DNA from: Thalassomonas viridans
GTDB taxonomy: Bacteria > Pseudomonadota > Gammaproteobacteria > Enterobacterales > Alteromonadaceae
NCBI RefSeq assembly: GCF_000948985.2
Contig: NZ_CP059733.1
Coordinates: forward strand, 5,146,001 to 5,210,000
DNA: 64,000 nucleotides
Direction of reading: 5' to 3'
The notes below the pieces were generated by a model, which was not told the origin of the DNA, made no database searches, and saw only the letters and a program-made list of their open reading frames with translations. The position numbers and the translations under genes were made by a program. This document shows, piece by piece, positions 35,301-43,189 of the stretch (positions are counted from its first letter, which is position 1; every line of letters starts with the position of its first letter).

Positions 35301-35480
35301 TTCAACAATCGCCGCGGAAGCACCGGTATAGTTGGTGTTGATACTGACCACAGGCGGATCGATATCCGGATATTCCCTCAGCGGCAGCAGCATAAAAGCA
35401 ACCACGCCGAAGGTAACAAAAAGCAAATTGATAACGGTGGCAAAAACCGGACGTTTTACCGAAAGATCAGATAAGATCAC
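32376..35480 (-). CDS. RND efflux pump inner-membrane transporter (AcrB/HAE1 type)
   Basis: Protein of 1034 aa, typical of the family, with twelve helices in two halves. The first helix (SVKRPVFATVINLLFVTFGVVAFMLLPLREYPDIDPPVVSI) and the TM4 stretch LVVDDAIVVLENIYRRIENG with the proton-relay Asp pair are visible. So are LSLTPMMCSKML and the second-half block IVMLIGLAAKNGILIVEFANQLRDRG. It uses proton flow to expel drugs or other amphiphiles through a tripartite complex. It overlaps the adaptor gene by four bases (ATGA). No outer-membrane factor gene is adjacent, so a separately encoded TolC-like channel is expected. A terminator followed by the group II intron closes the operon. Confidence 0.93.
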   Translation of the reverse strand: MILSDLSVKRPVFATVINLLFVTFGVVAFMLLPLREYPDIDPPVVSINTNYTGASAAIVETKITQVLEDRISGVEGIKNITSSSRVGRSSISIEFELDRDIDSATNDVRDRISRALNNLPEQADPPEVFKANDDENVIAWFVLQSETMSTLQLTDYAERYIVDRFAVVDGVARVRVGGGRTYAMKIFLDRTAMAARKITVDDIESTLRAENIELPAGEIESVERDFSIRVERSYLTERDFAAMVITRGEGNALVRLGDVARVEIAAEDDENMFRGNGKNMVGLGIIKQSTANTLDVVKAGRKEMVAVRDTLPQGTTITNSYDSSVFIQGSIDEVYNTLFIAMMLVILVIFLFLGNIRVTLIPAVTVPVALVASMMVLSWLGFSINLLTLLALVLAIGLVVDDAIVVLENIYRRIENGQTPLMAAYEGGREVAFAVIATTLVLVAVFVPLVFLSGNIGRLFTEFALAIAAAVVFSSITALSLTPMMCSKMLKHRERSSSFGQLLDKGFARIEAAYGRALSQSIHQPLVLLCVVALSLFVTYLLFQQLPQEYTPKEDRGDLFIRMQGAEGASYESNVKNMQQIEEKLLAYKQRDELDRVIVRVPGFGGTGGVAIVGLPKWDQRAFSTFEFADRFNQELKEITDVRAFTIIRRGIGGGGSSRPVEFVLQGNTYEELAKWRDIVIAKAQENPNLTAIDSDYKETYPQLLVEIAHERAYDLGVPVGDIAKTMETMLGQRRVTTFVDRGEEYDVIVEGDETDFSSPGDIDNIYVRSRTTGELVPLSNLITIAENATSSRLNRYNRLRSVTITANLAQGYALGDALDFLNQIVDEQLPDEAQVDYKGQSLLLKDSGQSILFIFILALLITYLVLSAQFESFIHPFVIMLTVPLALVGALAGLKLMGMSLNIYSQIGIVMLIGLAAKNGILIVEFANQLRDRGEAFEQALIKAAQQRLRPIIMTTFTTVTSAIPLVLASGPGAESRMVIGVVIFAGVSLASVFTLFVVPGAYYWLCRHTGSPQAIAQKIEKLQLEQGQLEQE

Positions 35481-36535
35481 AGCTTATCCTCCAGTACGGA
35501 TACCTGGGTGCCTTCCCTTAGTTTCAGCGCCCCCTCGATCACTACGGCTTCGTTTTCCTCAAGCCCGGCCAGAACTTCCACCCTGCCCGGCAAACGGCGG
35601 CCGATGCGGATACTCTTCCGCTGCGCTTTGTTGTCATTAACCACAAAAACGAAGTGCTCGTCTTCAATCGGAATAACCGCACTTTCCGGCACCTGCAACA
35701 CCATATCGGTATGGCGCTCTATACTGATATTGAGCAGCATACCCGGCCTTAATTTCAGCTCCGGGTTGGGAATTTTAGCGCGTATTTTTAAGGTGCGGGT
35801 TTGCGGGTCGATACGGCTGTCTACCGTGGCGATCTTGCCGGTAAAAACCTGCTGCTGGTAGGCAACATTGGTGGCGGTGATCTTCTGCCCCACGGCTATG
35901 GTAGGCAAAAAACGTTCTGGTACGGTAAAGTCCACCTTGATCACACTCAAATCGTCCAGGCTGGTGATCACATCCCCCGAGTCGATATAGGCGCCGACAC
36001 TGATCTCCCGAAAGCCGAGAACACCGTCAAAAGGCGCCTTAATGGTGAGATCGTTGAGCTTGGTACGGGCGCTCATCAGCTGGGCCGAGATCGCCTTTGT
36101 CTGGGCGTCCTGCTGATCCAGCTCGGACTTGGAGGTCGCTTTTTTCTTTAACAAATCCTGGAAGCGGTTCAGCTGGGCCACGGACTCTGCCAGGTTGGCT
36201 TCAAGCTCGCGCACTTTCGCCACTTCCTCCTGGCGGTTTAGCCTGACCAGGACCTCGCCTTTTTTCACCTGCTGGCCGTCATCAAAAGAGATTTCCTCCA
36301 CCAAATCCGAATATTTGGAGGTGATCAGTACCTGCTCATTGGCCCGGGCGGTCCCCAGCGCCTGTACTACGTCTTTAAACTCCGACTGGCCGATAACGGC
36401 GGTTTTTACCGCTATCACCCGGGGCTTTTGTTGTTTAGTGGTTTTTACCGAGGGCCAGCTTAAATAGGCAACCAAAGCAATTAACAGGGATAAAAGCAGC
36501 AATAACGGCAGGCGTCTGGTGATGGAATTGGACAT
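35477..36535 (-). CDS. RND efflux periplasmic adaptor (membrane fusion protein)
   Basis: Protein of 352 aa with an N-terminal membrane anchor (LPLLLLLSLLIALVAYLSWP). The biotinyl-lipoyl half motifs are ITSKYSDLVEEISFDDGQQVKKGEVLVRLN and LTIKAPFDGVLGFREISVGAYIDSGDVI, with a coiled-coil hairpin between (EVAKVRELEANLAESVAQLNRF). A beta-barrel and a membrane-proximal domain follow. It should bridge the RND transporter of the next gene, with which it shares ATGA, to an outer-membrane channel. The adaptor is first in this two-gene operon. Confidence 0.92.
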   Translation of the reverse strand: MSNSITRRLPLLLLLSLLIALVAYLSWPSVKTTKQQKPRVIAVKTAVIGQSEFKDVVQALGTARANEQVLITSKYSDLVEEISFDDGQQVKKGEVLVRLNRQEEVAKVRELEANLAESVAQLNRFQDLLKKKATSKSELDQQDAQTKAISAQLMSARTKLNDLTIKAPFDGVLGFREISVGAYIDSGDVITSLDDLSVIKVDFTVPERFLPTIAVGQKITATNVAYQQQVFTGKIATVDSRIDPQTRTLKIRAKIPNPELKLRPGMLLNISIERHTDMVLQVPESAVIPIEDEHFVFVVNDNKAQRKSIRIGRRLPGRVEVLAGLEENEAVVIEGALKLREGTQVSVLEDKL

Positions 36536-36752
36536 AATCTCTTAATAGTCAGGTTGTTAACTGAACTACTATACCTTAGATAAACACCGGCTTCGAGGCA
36601 AGTCAACTCAAAATCATGGCCGTTAACCGCAATTTCCCCGCCAATGCGCAGGCACGGGGGCTGTAACAGAAAAATTTTCAACAATAAAAGAAAATAAATA
36701 TAACCCTGTGATAATTAAGATATAATCATTTTATTCTTATTTTTAACGGGCG

Positions 36753-37496
36753 GTGACAGTGAACAAACTAGCAAGCATAGCAATTATCATTTTATTATTT
36801 TGTGGCGGCGCGCTCTGGTATTTTGCCAGCGGCTCCCTCAACCTTTTTATCAAGGAGCAGATAGAGCAGCAGGGCTCGGCTTATACCGGACAGCAGGTTA
36901 GCGTCGGCCAGGTGGATATCAAGCTGACCCAGGGGGCAGGCAGCATCAGCGGCCTTAGCCTGGCAAATCCGGCAACCTACCAGCAAAAAAATGCCTTTTC
37001 CATGGAAAATGTCACCTTAGATATCAATGTCAAAAGCCTGACCGAAGAGCCGATTATTATCGATGAAATCGCCATCATAGCCCCGCAAGCCTTTGTGGAA
37101 GTATCAAAAACCGGCAGTTCCAACTTTAATGAAATTTTAGATGAGCTTGAACGTAACCTGCCAAAGTCGGAACAAGCCCCGCAACCAGCAGGTGAAGAAC
37201 CGGCACAGAACAAACAAGAGCCTAAGATCCGGGTAGAAAAAATTGTCGTTTCCGGAGTAGCCCTGACCTTAGATCTGAGCCAGCTGGGCAATAAAGCCCA
37301 CCAGGTCACTTTACCGGAAATTAACCTGACCAAAGTCGGCGGCGAACAGGGCTTGCCGGCAAACCAGCTGGGTGGCGAAATCATCAAACAGGTACTGAAA
37401 AAGATCAGTAAGGCTGCAAAAGAAGAGCAAAAACAAAAAATTAAGGACAAGATCACAGATAAGATAAAAGACAAACTCTCGGATTTGTTTAAGTAA
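36753..37496 (+). CDS. AsmA-like membrane-anchored protein (247 aa)
   Basis: Starts at GTG 36753 (a GTG at 36759 is also possible; GGGCGG precedes both). One N-terminal helix (ASIAIIILLFCGGALWYFA) anchors a periplasmic part with the pattern of AsmA/DUF748 proteins: VSVGQVDIKLTQGAGSISGLSLANPATY, and FSMENVTLDINVKSLTEEPIIIDEIAI. These form long beta strands as in lipid-transport bridge proteins. A Pro/Glu/Gln-rich linker (residues 140-162) and a highly basic C-terminal helix (KKISKAAKEEQKQKIKDKI) follow. It is much shorter than AsmA itself. Role unknown; an envelope function is inferred. It is divergent from the RND adaptor gene. Confidence 0.7.
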   Translation: MTVNKLASIAIIILLFCGGALWYFASGSLNLFIKEQIEQQGSAYTGQQVSVGQVDIKLTQGAGSISGLSLANPATYQQKNAFSMENVTLDINVKSLTEEPIIIDEIAIIAPQAFVEVSKTGSSNFNEILDELERNLPKSEQAPQPAGEEPAQNKQEPKIRVEKIVVSGVALTLDLSQLGNKAHQVTLPEINLTKVGGEQGLPANQLGGEIIKQVLKKISKAAKEEQKQKIKDKITDKIKDKLSDLFK

Positions 37497-37529
37497 AGCC
37501 GCTCTGGCTGATGCAACCAGGTGATACTA

Positions 37530-37558
37530 ACGGGCAACAAACAGTTGCCCGTTTCTTT
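37530..37558 (+). terminator. Terminator after the AsmA-like gene
   Basis: Arms ACGGGCAAC and GTTGCCCGT with a 5-base loop are followed by TTCTTTT. A good intrinsic terminator 34 bases after the stop codon. Confidence 0.85.
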
Positions 37559-37892
37559 TCCTGTAGCCCCGCCATGTCATCTTATTTTGTGCCTTAGCCC
37601 GGCAACCAGAAATAAAGCTTTGAATAATCTATAGTTTAAAGCTCTTTTTTTTACCCGCCCTTTCCTGTTTCAAGCCTGTCTCCGTTAAACCGGCGCAAGA
37701 GATAACCACACTAAATGTTCCCCCTCCAATAGTCCGCACTTAAAGCAAGAGACAGAGGATTATTAACCCCTTATTGGCTTTTCTACGAAAACTGGTCTAA
37801 ATATTTAGTAGCCCGCAGGGATGCCCCCGAAGTAAATAAACGCGCTATCAACAGGCCAGGCGATACGCGACATTTATTAAGAGGTATTCTCT
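37559..37892. promoter_or_regulatory. Upstream region of the PstS-like/porin operon
   Basis: This 330-base stretch between a terminator and the small gene at 37893 shows no good coding frame. It should hold the promoter of the operon that follows. I see no clear Pho box or other named operator. Confidence 0.35.
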
Positions 37893-38114
37893 ATGAATAA
37901 AGCCCTTTTCGAACCCTTTGCCCCGACAGGCTTAACCTCTTTCTTGCTAACGGACTTAACTTCCCTGCGGGACGGGCTGGCATTATCCCATATCAAGCCA
38001 GCTAAAAGCTTCAATAAGCCCGGCACAAATAACCAGGTTCTCTCTCCCGATAACAATATCCGGTGTCCGCTTGCCCGGGCACACACAAACAACCCATTAA
38101 CCGACCAACATTAA
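37893..38114 (+). CDS. Possible small protein upstream of the PstS-like gene (73 aa)
   Basis: ATG 37893 is preceded by TAAGAGGTATTCTCT, nearly the same as TAAGAGGTAATCTTTC before the PstS-like gene 240 bases on. The product of 73 aa is hydrophilic with no signal peptide or motif (SFLLTDLTSLRDGLALSHIK). The stop is about 20 bases before the next start, a typical operon spacing. The shared initiation region argues for translation, but a partial duplication of non-coding DNA would look the same. Function unknown. Confidence 0.4.
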   Translation: MNKALFEPFAPTGLTSFLLTDLTSLRDGLALSHIKPAKSFNKPGTNNQVLSPDNNIRCPLARAHTNNPLTDQH

Positions 38115-38134
38115 TCACTAAGAGGTAATCTTTC

Positions 38135-38578
38135 ATGGAGAAAATCCACCCCCTAAAAAGTAAACCGGCACTGTTCATAGGACTGCTCCTTGCCTGTTTA
38201 TTTATCAGCAATATCGCCTTTGCTGAAATAGCCGTGATCGTTCACCCGGATAACAGTGCGTCACTGGATAAAAAAGCCATCAAAAAAATATTCATGGGTA
38301 AGAAAAAAAAATATGACAACGGCAATGTCATCTTACCTATGAATGCCAGCAAAGGCGCAGCTTCACGGGATAGCTTTAACAAACTGGCAATCGGCCGTAC
38401 CACGGCCCAGGTCAATGCTTACTGGTCAAAACTCGTCTTTACCGGCAAAGGAACTATGCCCAGGGAGCTGACCTCAGACGCAGAAATTATTGCCACGGTT
38501 TCCGCCAACAAAGACGCCATCAGCTATGTTGATGCGTCGGCCGTTACCGATGCCGTTAAAGTTATCGCCACCTATTAG
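38135..38578 (+). CDS. Small PstS-like periplasmic substrate-binding protein (147 aa)
   Basis: A signal peptide (residues 12-30, FIGLLLACLFISNIAFA) precedes a short domain: HPDNSASLDKKAIKKIFMGKKK, PMNASKGAASRDSFNKLAIGRT, AYWSKLVFTGKGTMPREL and SANKDAISYVDASAV. This is the pattern of the short 'phosphate ABC transporter substrate-binding-like' proteins, about half of a full PstS, seen in marine gammaproteobacteria. No ABC transporter genes lie nearby. It is followed after 12 bases by a porin gene, so the two probably act together at the envelope. Ligand not known; phosphate is the family guess. Confidence 0.8.
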   Translation: MEKIHPLKSKPALFIGLLLACLFISNIAFAEIAVIVHPDNSASLDKKAIKKIFMGKKKKYDNGNVILPMNASKGAASRDSFNKLAIGRTTAQVNAYWSKLVFTGKGTMPRELTSDAEIIATVSANKDAISYVDASAVTDAVKVIATY

Positions 38579-38590
38579 GAAATATGTAAC

Positions 38591-39736
38591 ATGAAACTAT
38601 TTAAAGTCTTAACTATGTTGATTGCTACTATCATTTTGCCTCACTCTGCCCTGGCGGATGTGGCATTTAGTGGCTACGGTTCAATTGTTGCGGGGAAAAC
38701 CTTCGGTAGAATCGATGACCCGCTAAACCCCGGCCAAAAACGGGATGAAATACTCACCGCAGATTTCTACGACGTCGGCCAGTATGATAACGACATAAAA
38801 TTCACCCCGGAAAGCGTTTTTGCCTTACAGGCCCTGGTTGATTTAGGCCATGATCTAAAATTTACTGCCCAACTGGTTGCCAAAGGTACAGATGATTTTG
38901 AACCTGAATTTGACTGGTACTATCTCACCTATCAAGTCAATGACAGTTGGTCGGTTATGGCCGGACGGCGCAATATTCCCATGTATTATTATTCCGAGTT
39001 TTCGGAAGTCGGCTACGCCTATCCCTGGATGCGGCCGCCATCCAATCTTTACTGGTGGCAAATCACGCAATTCAACGGTTTCCATGCCAACTATGATTTT
39101 GAACTGGGAGATTATTCCAACAACCTGACCTTTTTTTACGGCAATGAAAACTCCTACGACAACAAAGAAATGCTTTTTTACGACGAGCTCTTTGGCGGTA
39201 ACGCGCGTTCTGTAGATGAATTCTGGAGCGATATCTTAGGATTCAACTGGAATATTACCGGCGATAACTTTGAAGTCAGGTTTGTCTATTTCCAGAATGA
39301 CAGAGACCGTACCACCACAGCCCAGGACGGCACTGAAACCGACAGCGTGCCTTTTGATCAGCAGTTTTTAGGTTTTGGCGGTTATGTCAATTTCAACCAG
39401 TTCAGCTTCCTGTTTGACTGGAACCATGTGGAATATGACGACGATGTAGGAACAGAGTATCCCACTTACCTGGTATCCCTGGTGTACAACATAGGCGACT
39501 TCCAGCCGTATATCACCTATTCAAAAGCCGATCACGAAAGGACAAAAACCGCTGCCGCCACCAAAGATCTGGAAGAGCACTATATTCTGGGCTACGGGGT
39601 ACGTTATAACTTCCACCCCAGCGCCGCATTCAAAATACAGTTTGATAAGTTTGAAGAGCAGGGAGAGGCGTCAACAGGCTGGGCATATCACGGCGACTCC
39701 CGCACCCTTACTTTAGGCATAGACTTTATCTTTTAA
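38591..39736 (+). CDS. Outer-membrane porin-like beta-barrel protein (381 aa)
   Basis: A signal peptide (MKLFKVLTMLIATIILPHSALA) is followed by DVAFSGYGSIVAGKTFGRI, then alternating amphipathic strands rich in Tyr, Phe, Asp and Asn. The last residue is Phe in LTLGIDFIF, as expected of barrel proteins recognised by BamA. The Asp/Tyr-rich loops suggest an open porin, but specificity cannot be read. It lies 12 bases after the PstS-like gene, and a terminator follows. The pairing with a binding-like protein suggests uptake of a small anion, which is an inference. Confidence 0.82.
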   Translation: MKLFKVLTMLIATIILPHSALADVAFSGYGSIVAGKTFGRIDDPLNPGQKRDEILTADFYDVGQYDNDIKFTPESVFALQALVDLGHDLKFTAQLVAKGTDDFEPEFDWYYLTYQVNDSWSVMAGRRNIPMYYYSEFSEVGYAYPWMRPPSNLYWWQITQFNGFHANYDFELGDYSNNLTFFYGNENSYDNKEMLFYDELFGGNARSVDEFWSDILGFNWNITGDNFEVRFVYFQNDRDRTTTAQDGTETDSVPFDQQFLGFGGYVNFNQFSFLFDWNHVEYDDDVGTEYPTYLVSLVYNIGDFQPYITYSKADHERTKTAAATKDLEEHYILGYGVRYNFHPSAAFKIQFDKFEEQGEASTGWAYHGDSRTLTLGIDFIF

Positions 39737-39757
39737 TATATCCTCTTAAGCACTGAC

Positions 39758-39783
39758 AGCGGCGGACCATCTGGTTCGCCGCT
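39758..39783 (+). terminator. Terminator after the porin gene
   Basis: The hairpin has arms AGCGGCGGACC and GGTTCGCCGCT (one mismatch) and is followed by ATCCTTT. It is 21 bases after the porin stop codon. Confidence 0.75.
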
Positions 39784-39809
39784 ATCCTTTGAACTATCCT
39801 ATATCTGCC

Positions 39810-39842
39810 CTGGCTTTGCCTGTACTTAATAGGCAAAGCCAG
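39810..39842. repeat. Perfect 12-bp inverted repeat
   Basis: Arms CTGGCTTTGCCT (39810-39821) and AGGCAAAGCCAG (39831-39842) with a 9-base loop and no T-run. It lies downstream of the porin terminator. The inner part TTTGCCT/AGGCAAA is shared with the hairpin at 23516-23545. Confidence 0.5.
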
Positions 39843-39960
39843 AAACCTATCGGCCGTTTTCCATCGACTACCTAAAAAAATCTGCCATACTGCTCTGGCT
39901 AACAAAGTAAAAATTATGTTAACTTCTGGCAACTAAAATAAGAATTTCCTTATATTTAAT

Positions 39961-39998
39961 TTGGATAGCAGTACCATTACTTTGGATAGCAGTACCAT
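39961..39998 (+). repeat. 21-bp direct repeat across the S41 peptidase start
   Basis: TTGGATAGCAGTACCAT occurs at 39961-39977 and again at 39982-39998, a 21-base period. The second copy runs into the ATG used as start codon, while the first ends in CATTAC and has lost the ATG. It looks like a recent slippage duplication of the region before the start codon. Confidence 0.75.
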
Positions 39999-41292
39999 GA
40001 AAAAAGCAATTTCCCTTCTGGGCCTCTCGGCCCTGCTCCTGGCAACCACTATGTTCCTGACAAAAGAGTCCCGAAAAGAATTCAGTGCCGCACAAGCCTG
40101 GCAAGAGTTCGAACAGGTATTCAACAGCGATTATGCCTATATGGAAACATCCGGGGTCGATGCTGACAAACTGTTGGCGCAGTACAAAACAAAAGCCCTG
40201 CAGAGCGAAAATGAAAGCGAATTTATCGATGTTATTCAAATCCTGCTGCGTTACTTTCGCGACCCCCATTTGACCATAGGCCCGATGAATGAACAGGATT
40301 ACAGCGTAACCCCGACAGGTTCGGATATCTGGGCCAAAACTGAACAGGGAAAATATTATATCGAAGATCTTAAAGGCGGCGGCGCAGCTGCTGAAGCAGG
40401 CATGAAGATCGACAGCGAAATTCTCGCCATTGACGGCCTCACCCTAGATCAGACCATCGCCCGGGTGTTTGGCGGTGAGCTGCTGGCCCTTTCCGAAAAA
40501 CAAAAACTCTGGGCCGTGAATATTGCCCTGGGTGGACTGAGATACCAGCCGAGAACCGTTACCGTCAGGGAGAATCAGCAAGAACGGGTTTATAAGCTCG
40601 CCGCCAGTTATGATGCGGTCAACCGCATCAGTTCCGGCCCGGTTATCTCTTTTAACTGGCAAGGGGATATAGGCTATATACGCTTTAATAACTCCCTCGG
40701 CAAATCAGAAACTGTGGCCGCCTTTAAAGAGGCACTCAACCAGCTGCTGGATACTTCGGCTTTGATCCTGGATTTAAGGGATACCCCCAGCGGCGGCAAT
40801 ACCGGTGTTGCCGAGCCTGTACTGGGCCACTTTGTCAGGGAAAAGACCGTTTATCAGTTATACCAGCGCCAACAGGACGGCATTCCCTTCCACCAGGCGG
40901 AAATGGAAAAAGCCTATGTTGAGCCCAACACACCTTTTTATGATAAGCCGTTTATCGTGTTAGCGGGCCGTTGGACCGGCAGCATGGGAGAAGGCATGAC
41001 CATAGGGCTGGATGCACTGGGAGCAAAAGCGGTTATCGGCGCGCCGACAGCGGACTTGCTCGGCGGCATTAAAAATATCCAGCTGGAGTACAGCAATGCC
41101 ATACTAGACCTGGGTTTCGAGCGCATGTTCCATGTTAACGGCAGCTACCGCGAAGACTTTCTCGCCAATATAGTTACCATTCCTGCAGATCATGATTCAA
41201 ACGGGGAAGATCCGGCCTTAAATAAAGCCCTGGAATACCTCAGTAAAAATACCGCCAACCAGAAATTAACTTCACTGACCAACACTCAGTAG
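39997..41292 (+). CDS. S41 family (C-terminal processing-like) peptidase
   Basis: I choose ATG 39997 because it is followed by a clean signal segment (MKKAISLLGLSALLLATTMFL). The frame is open upstream through the 21-bp repeat but would put charged residues first. The 431-aa product has an N-terminal helical region, a PDZ-like part (GGGAAAEAGMKIDSEILAIDGLTLD, residues about 128-152) and an S41 catalytic domain (GDIGYIRFNNSLG, ALILDLRDTPSGGNTGVAEPVLG). The likely nucleophile is the Ser in RWTGSMGEGMTIGLDALGA. Members cut unstructured substrates in the periplasm. The ribosome site is weak, perhaps because of the repeat. It is a single gene with a terminator behind it. Confidence 0.8.
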   Translation: MKKAISLLGLSALLLATTMFLTKESRKEFSAAQAWQEFEQVFNSDYAYMETSGVDADKLLAQYKTKALQSENESEFIDVIQILLRYFRDPHLTIGPMNEQDYSVTPTGSDIWAKTEQGKYYIEDLKGGGAAAEAGMKIDSEILAIDGLTLDQTIARVFGGELLALSEKQKLWAVNIALGGLRYQPRTVTVRENQQERVYKLAASYDAVNRISSGPVISFNWQGDIGYIRFNNSLGKSETVAAFKEALNQLLDTSALILDLRDTPSGGNTGVAEPVLGHFVREKTVYQLYQRQQDGIPFHQAEMEKAYVEPNTPFYDKPFIVLAGRWTGSMGEGMTIGLDALGAKAVIGAPTADLLGGIKNIQLEYSNAILDLGFERMFHVNGSYREDFLANIVTIPADHDSNGEDPALNKALEYLSKNTANQKLTSLTNTQ

Positions 41293-41303
41293 CGGAAAAA
41301 ATA

Positions 41304-41340
41304 CCCTGCCGGTAACCCGGGTTACCGGCAGGGGTTTGTT
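41304..41340 (+). terminator. Terminator after the S41 peptidase gene
   Basis: A perfect 30-base palindrome (41304-41333, arms CCCTGCCGGTAACCC and its complement) is followed by GTTTGTT. It begins 12 bases after the stop codon. Confidence 0.75.
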
Positions 41341-41568
41341 ACCGCCCTGCTCACTATTAAAATAGCCCTCCTGCCCGGCAACCATCACGATAAAGCCACG
41401 CCCCTACCGAAAAGCTGGAAACAATAAGGGGCACAGAAGCCAGTTTTACTTTTAGCGACAAGAGCTGCTTTATTGCCCTGCTGCATATTCTACACTTAAC
41501 AAAAGGGGAGCTGTTGTATCAGGCCGCTGCTCCCGCTTCCTGAGAAAGAACTCTCCAGGGATTTTTTT

Positions 41569-41976
41569 ATGCGCCGCAGAAAAAAAAGATCACAGCCAGA
41601 ACCGGAAGCCAAGGTAGATGTTACCTCTTTGCTGGACATCATCTTTATTATGCTGATCTTTTTTATTGTCACTACCTCATTCGTGAAAGAAAGCGGTTTT
41701 TTGGTAAAAAAAGCCGGTACGAATAAAGCGACCCAGAAAGAAGCAACCAGCATCATGATCCATATAGATCAGCACGGCATCGTATATTTTAACAATAAAG
41801 CCGTCGATATCATCCGCCTGCCCGCACGGATAGAGTACTACATCGCCAACAATCCCACCGAGCATATCCTGGTCAGGCCCCATGCCGAAACCAGCCACCA
41901 GAAAGTGGTGGAAGTGCTGGATCAAATCAGTCCCTTTAAACGCCTGAAAATCTCCATAGGTATTTATAAGCCTTAA
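41569..41976 (+). CDS. exbD: ExbD/TolR family biopolymer transport protein
   Basis: Protein of 135 aa. A short basic N-terminus (MRRRKKRSQPEPEAKVDVTSLLDIIFIMLIFFIVTTSF) carries the conserved Asp of the single transmembrane helix (LLDIIF), needed for proton-driven energy transfer to TonB-type machines. A periplasmic domain follows (SIMIHIDQHGIVYFNNKAVD, HILVRPHAETSHQKVVEVLDQI). exbB and tonB are not adjacent, which is unusual since ExbD works in a complex with them, so partners must be encoded elsewhere. AGGGAT precedes the ATG. It converges on an AraC regulator gene with a 27-base gap. Confidence 0.85.
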   Translation: MRRRKKRSQPEPEAKVDVTSLLDIIFIMLIFFIVTTSFVKESGFLVKKAGTNKATQKEATSIMIHIDQHGIVYFNNKAVDIIRLPARIEYYIANNPTEHILVRPHAETSHQKVVEVLDQISPFKRLKISIGIYKP

Positions 41977-42003
41977 CGGACTTCAAAAATTCCTAAAAAA
42001 TGC

Positions 42004-43017
42004 TTACCTGATATATTGCTTTGGCGTAACCCCGAACCAGGTTTTAAAAGCCCGGTAAAAGGCACTCACCTCAGAATAGCCCAAATCAAAAGCCAGCTTT
42101 TCAATATCCGGCTTCTCCCGGCTCAAGACCTTGATGGCATACACTCTTGCCGCTTCTTCCTTTAAGTCGCGGAAACTGGTGCCCTGTCCAGACAAATGCC
42201 TTTGCAGGGTTCTTTTTTGCATGCCAAGCTGCAACGCCAGCGGCTCCAGGCCCGCACCGATAAAGCCCTGCCCGGCAATCAGCTCTTTTACCTTTTCAAT
42301 CAAGGCAGATGAAGCCTTTTTCGCGGACAAGAGTTCATCGGCATAGGCTTTGTTGATTTGGTAGAGATGAGGATCACAGCCCGAATTTTTTGCGTCGCTA
42401 AATTCAGCCAGGCAATAAATTCTAAAGTTCCCCTCTGCAGTAATAACTTCACAGTCGAGATAATCAGCAATCAATACCGCGTTTAATGTTGGCGGCACCC
42501 TTAGCTTAACCGGACGGAGCTTGTCCTGCGCCATGGCCTTTAACCACATTAGGGTTGCCGAAATCACGCTTAATACCTGATGGGCATTAACCGGGATCAC
42601 ATCGTCCCTCGGCAGGTACTCCACATAAAAAGCTCCCGGCTGCAGCTCTTGCCCGCCAGCTTTAAACGGATGAATTTTATAGGTGCCGTTATCACTGATT
42701 AATTCCTGGTAACGGCTAACATTAGCCAATAGGGTATTGATATCCGGGCTATGCCAGAGCAAGGGAGCCAGTACCCCGAGAGCCCGGTAATCCAGACTCT
42801 GCCCTATTTTTATGCCAAGCAGGGAATCCCCGCTAAGCTTTGCCGCCCGGTGCCAGATAAGCCTGGCGCTGCCCAGTTCTAACCGCCGGCCGTCGATAAA
42901 CTTCCCCCGGGTAAAACCGGGTAAGGCATCCACAAGCGTGCAGGTATCAATTCCCTGTTTTTTAAAAGCCGCCAGCAAGGCATTAATCCAGTCACCGGCT
43001 ATATATAAGTGTTTCAT
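42004..43017 (-). CDS. AraC family transcriptional regulator
   Basis: I choose ATG 43017 (AGGC upstream) over a TTG eight codons earlier, giving 337 aa. The N-terminal part fits the Arabinose_bd/AraC_N domain of the OruR/VirS group (residues about 20-200; SLLGIKIGQSLDYRALGVLAPLLWHSPDI). The C-terminal 100 residues hold two HTH motifs: GLEPLALQLGMQKRTLQRHLSGQG, and DIEKLAFDLGYSEVSAFYRAFKTWFGVTPKQY. It is divergent from the fatty-acid hydroxylase/sterol desaturase gene with a 170-base gap, and regulators of this group often control such a neighbour, so that gene is the likely target. Confidence 0.9.
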   Translation of the reverse strand: MKHLYIAGDWINALLAAFKKQGIDTCTLVDALPGFTRGKFIDGRRLELGSARLIWHRAAKLSGDSLLGIKIGQSLDYRALGVLAPLLWHSPDINTLLANVSRYQELISDNGTYKIHPFKAGGQELQPGAFYVEYLPRDDVIPVNAHQVLSVISATLMWLKAMAQDKLRPVKLRVPPTLNAVLIADYLDCEVITAEGNFRIYCLAEFSDAKNSGCDPHLYQINKAYADELLSAKKASSALIEKVKELIAGQGFIGAGLEPLALQLGMQKRTLQRHLSGQGTSFRDLKEEAARVYAIKVLSREKPDIEKLAFDLGYSEVSAFYRAFKTWFGVTPKQYIR

Positions 43018-43189
43018 CTTGCCTGAAAATACCGACGCCAAAAGCCAAATACAACATAAGGCGCATAAAATTTATTAAATATGTGTCACAAAATGTCACT
43101 TTTAGGTTTTCGCTGTCAATGATCCCAGCACCTTTATTTGCAATACTAAGCTTAGGTCAGGCAAACAGGCGACAGTTGGGGCAAACAAA

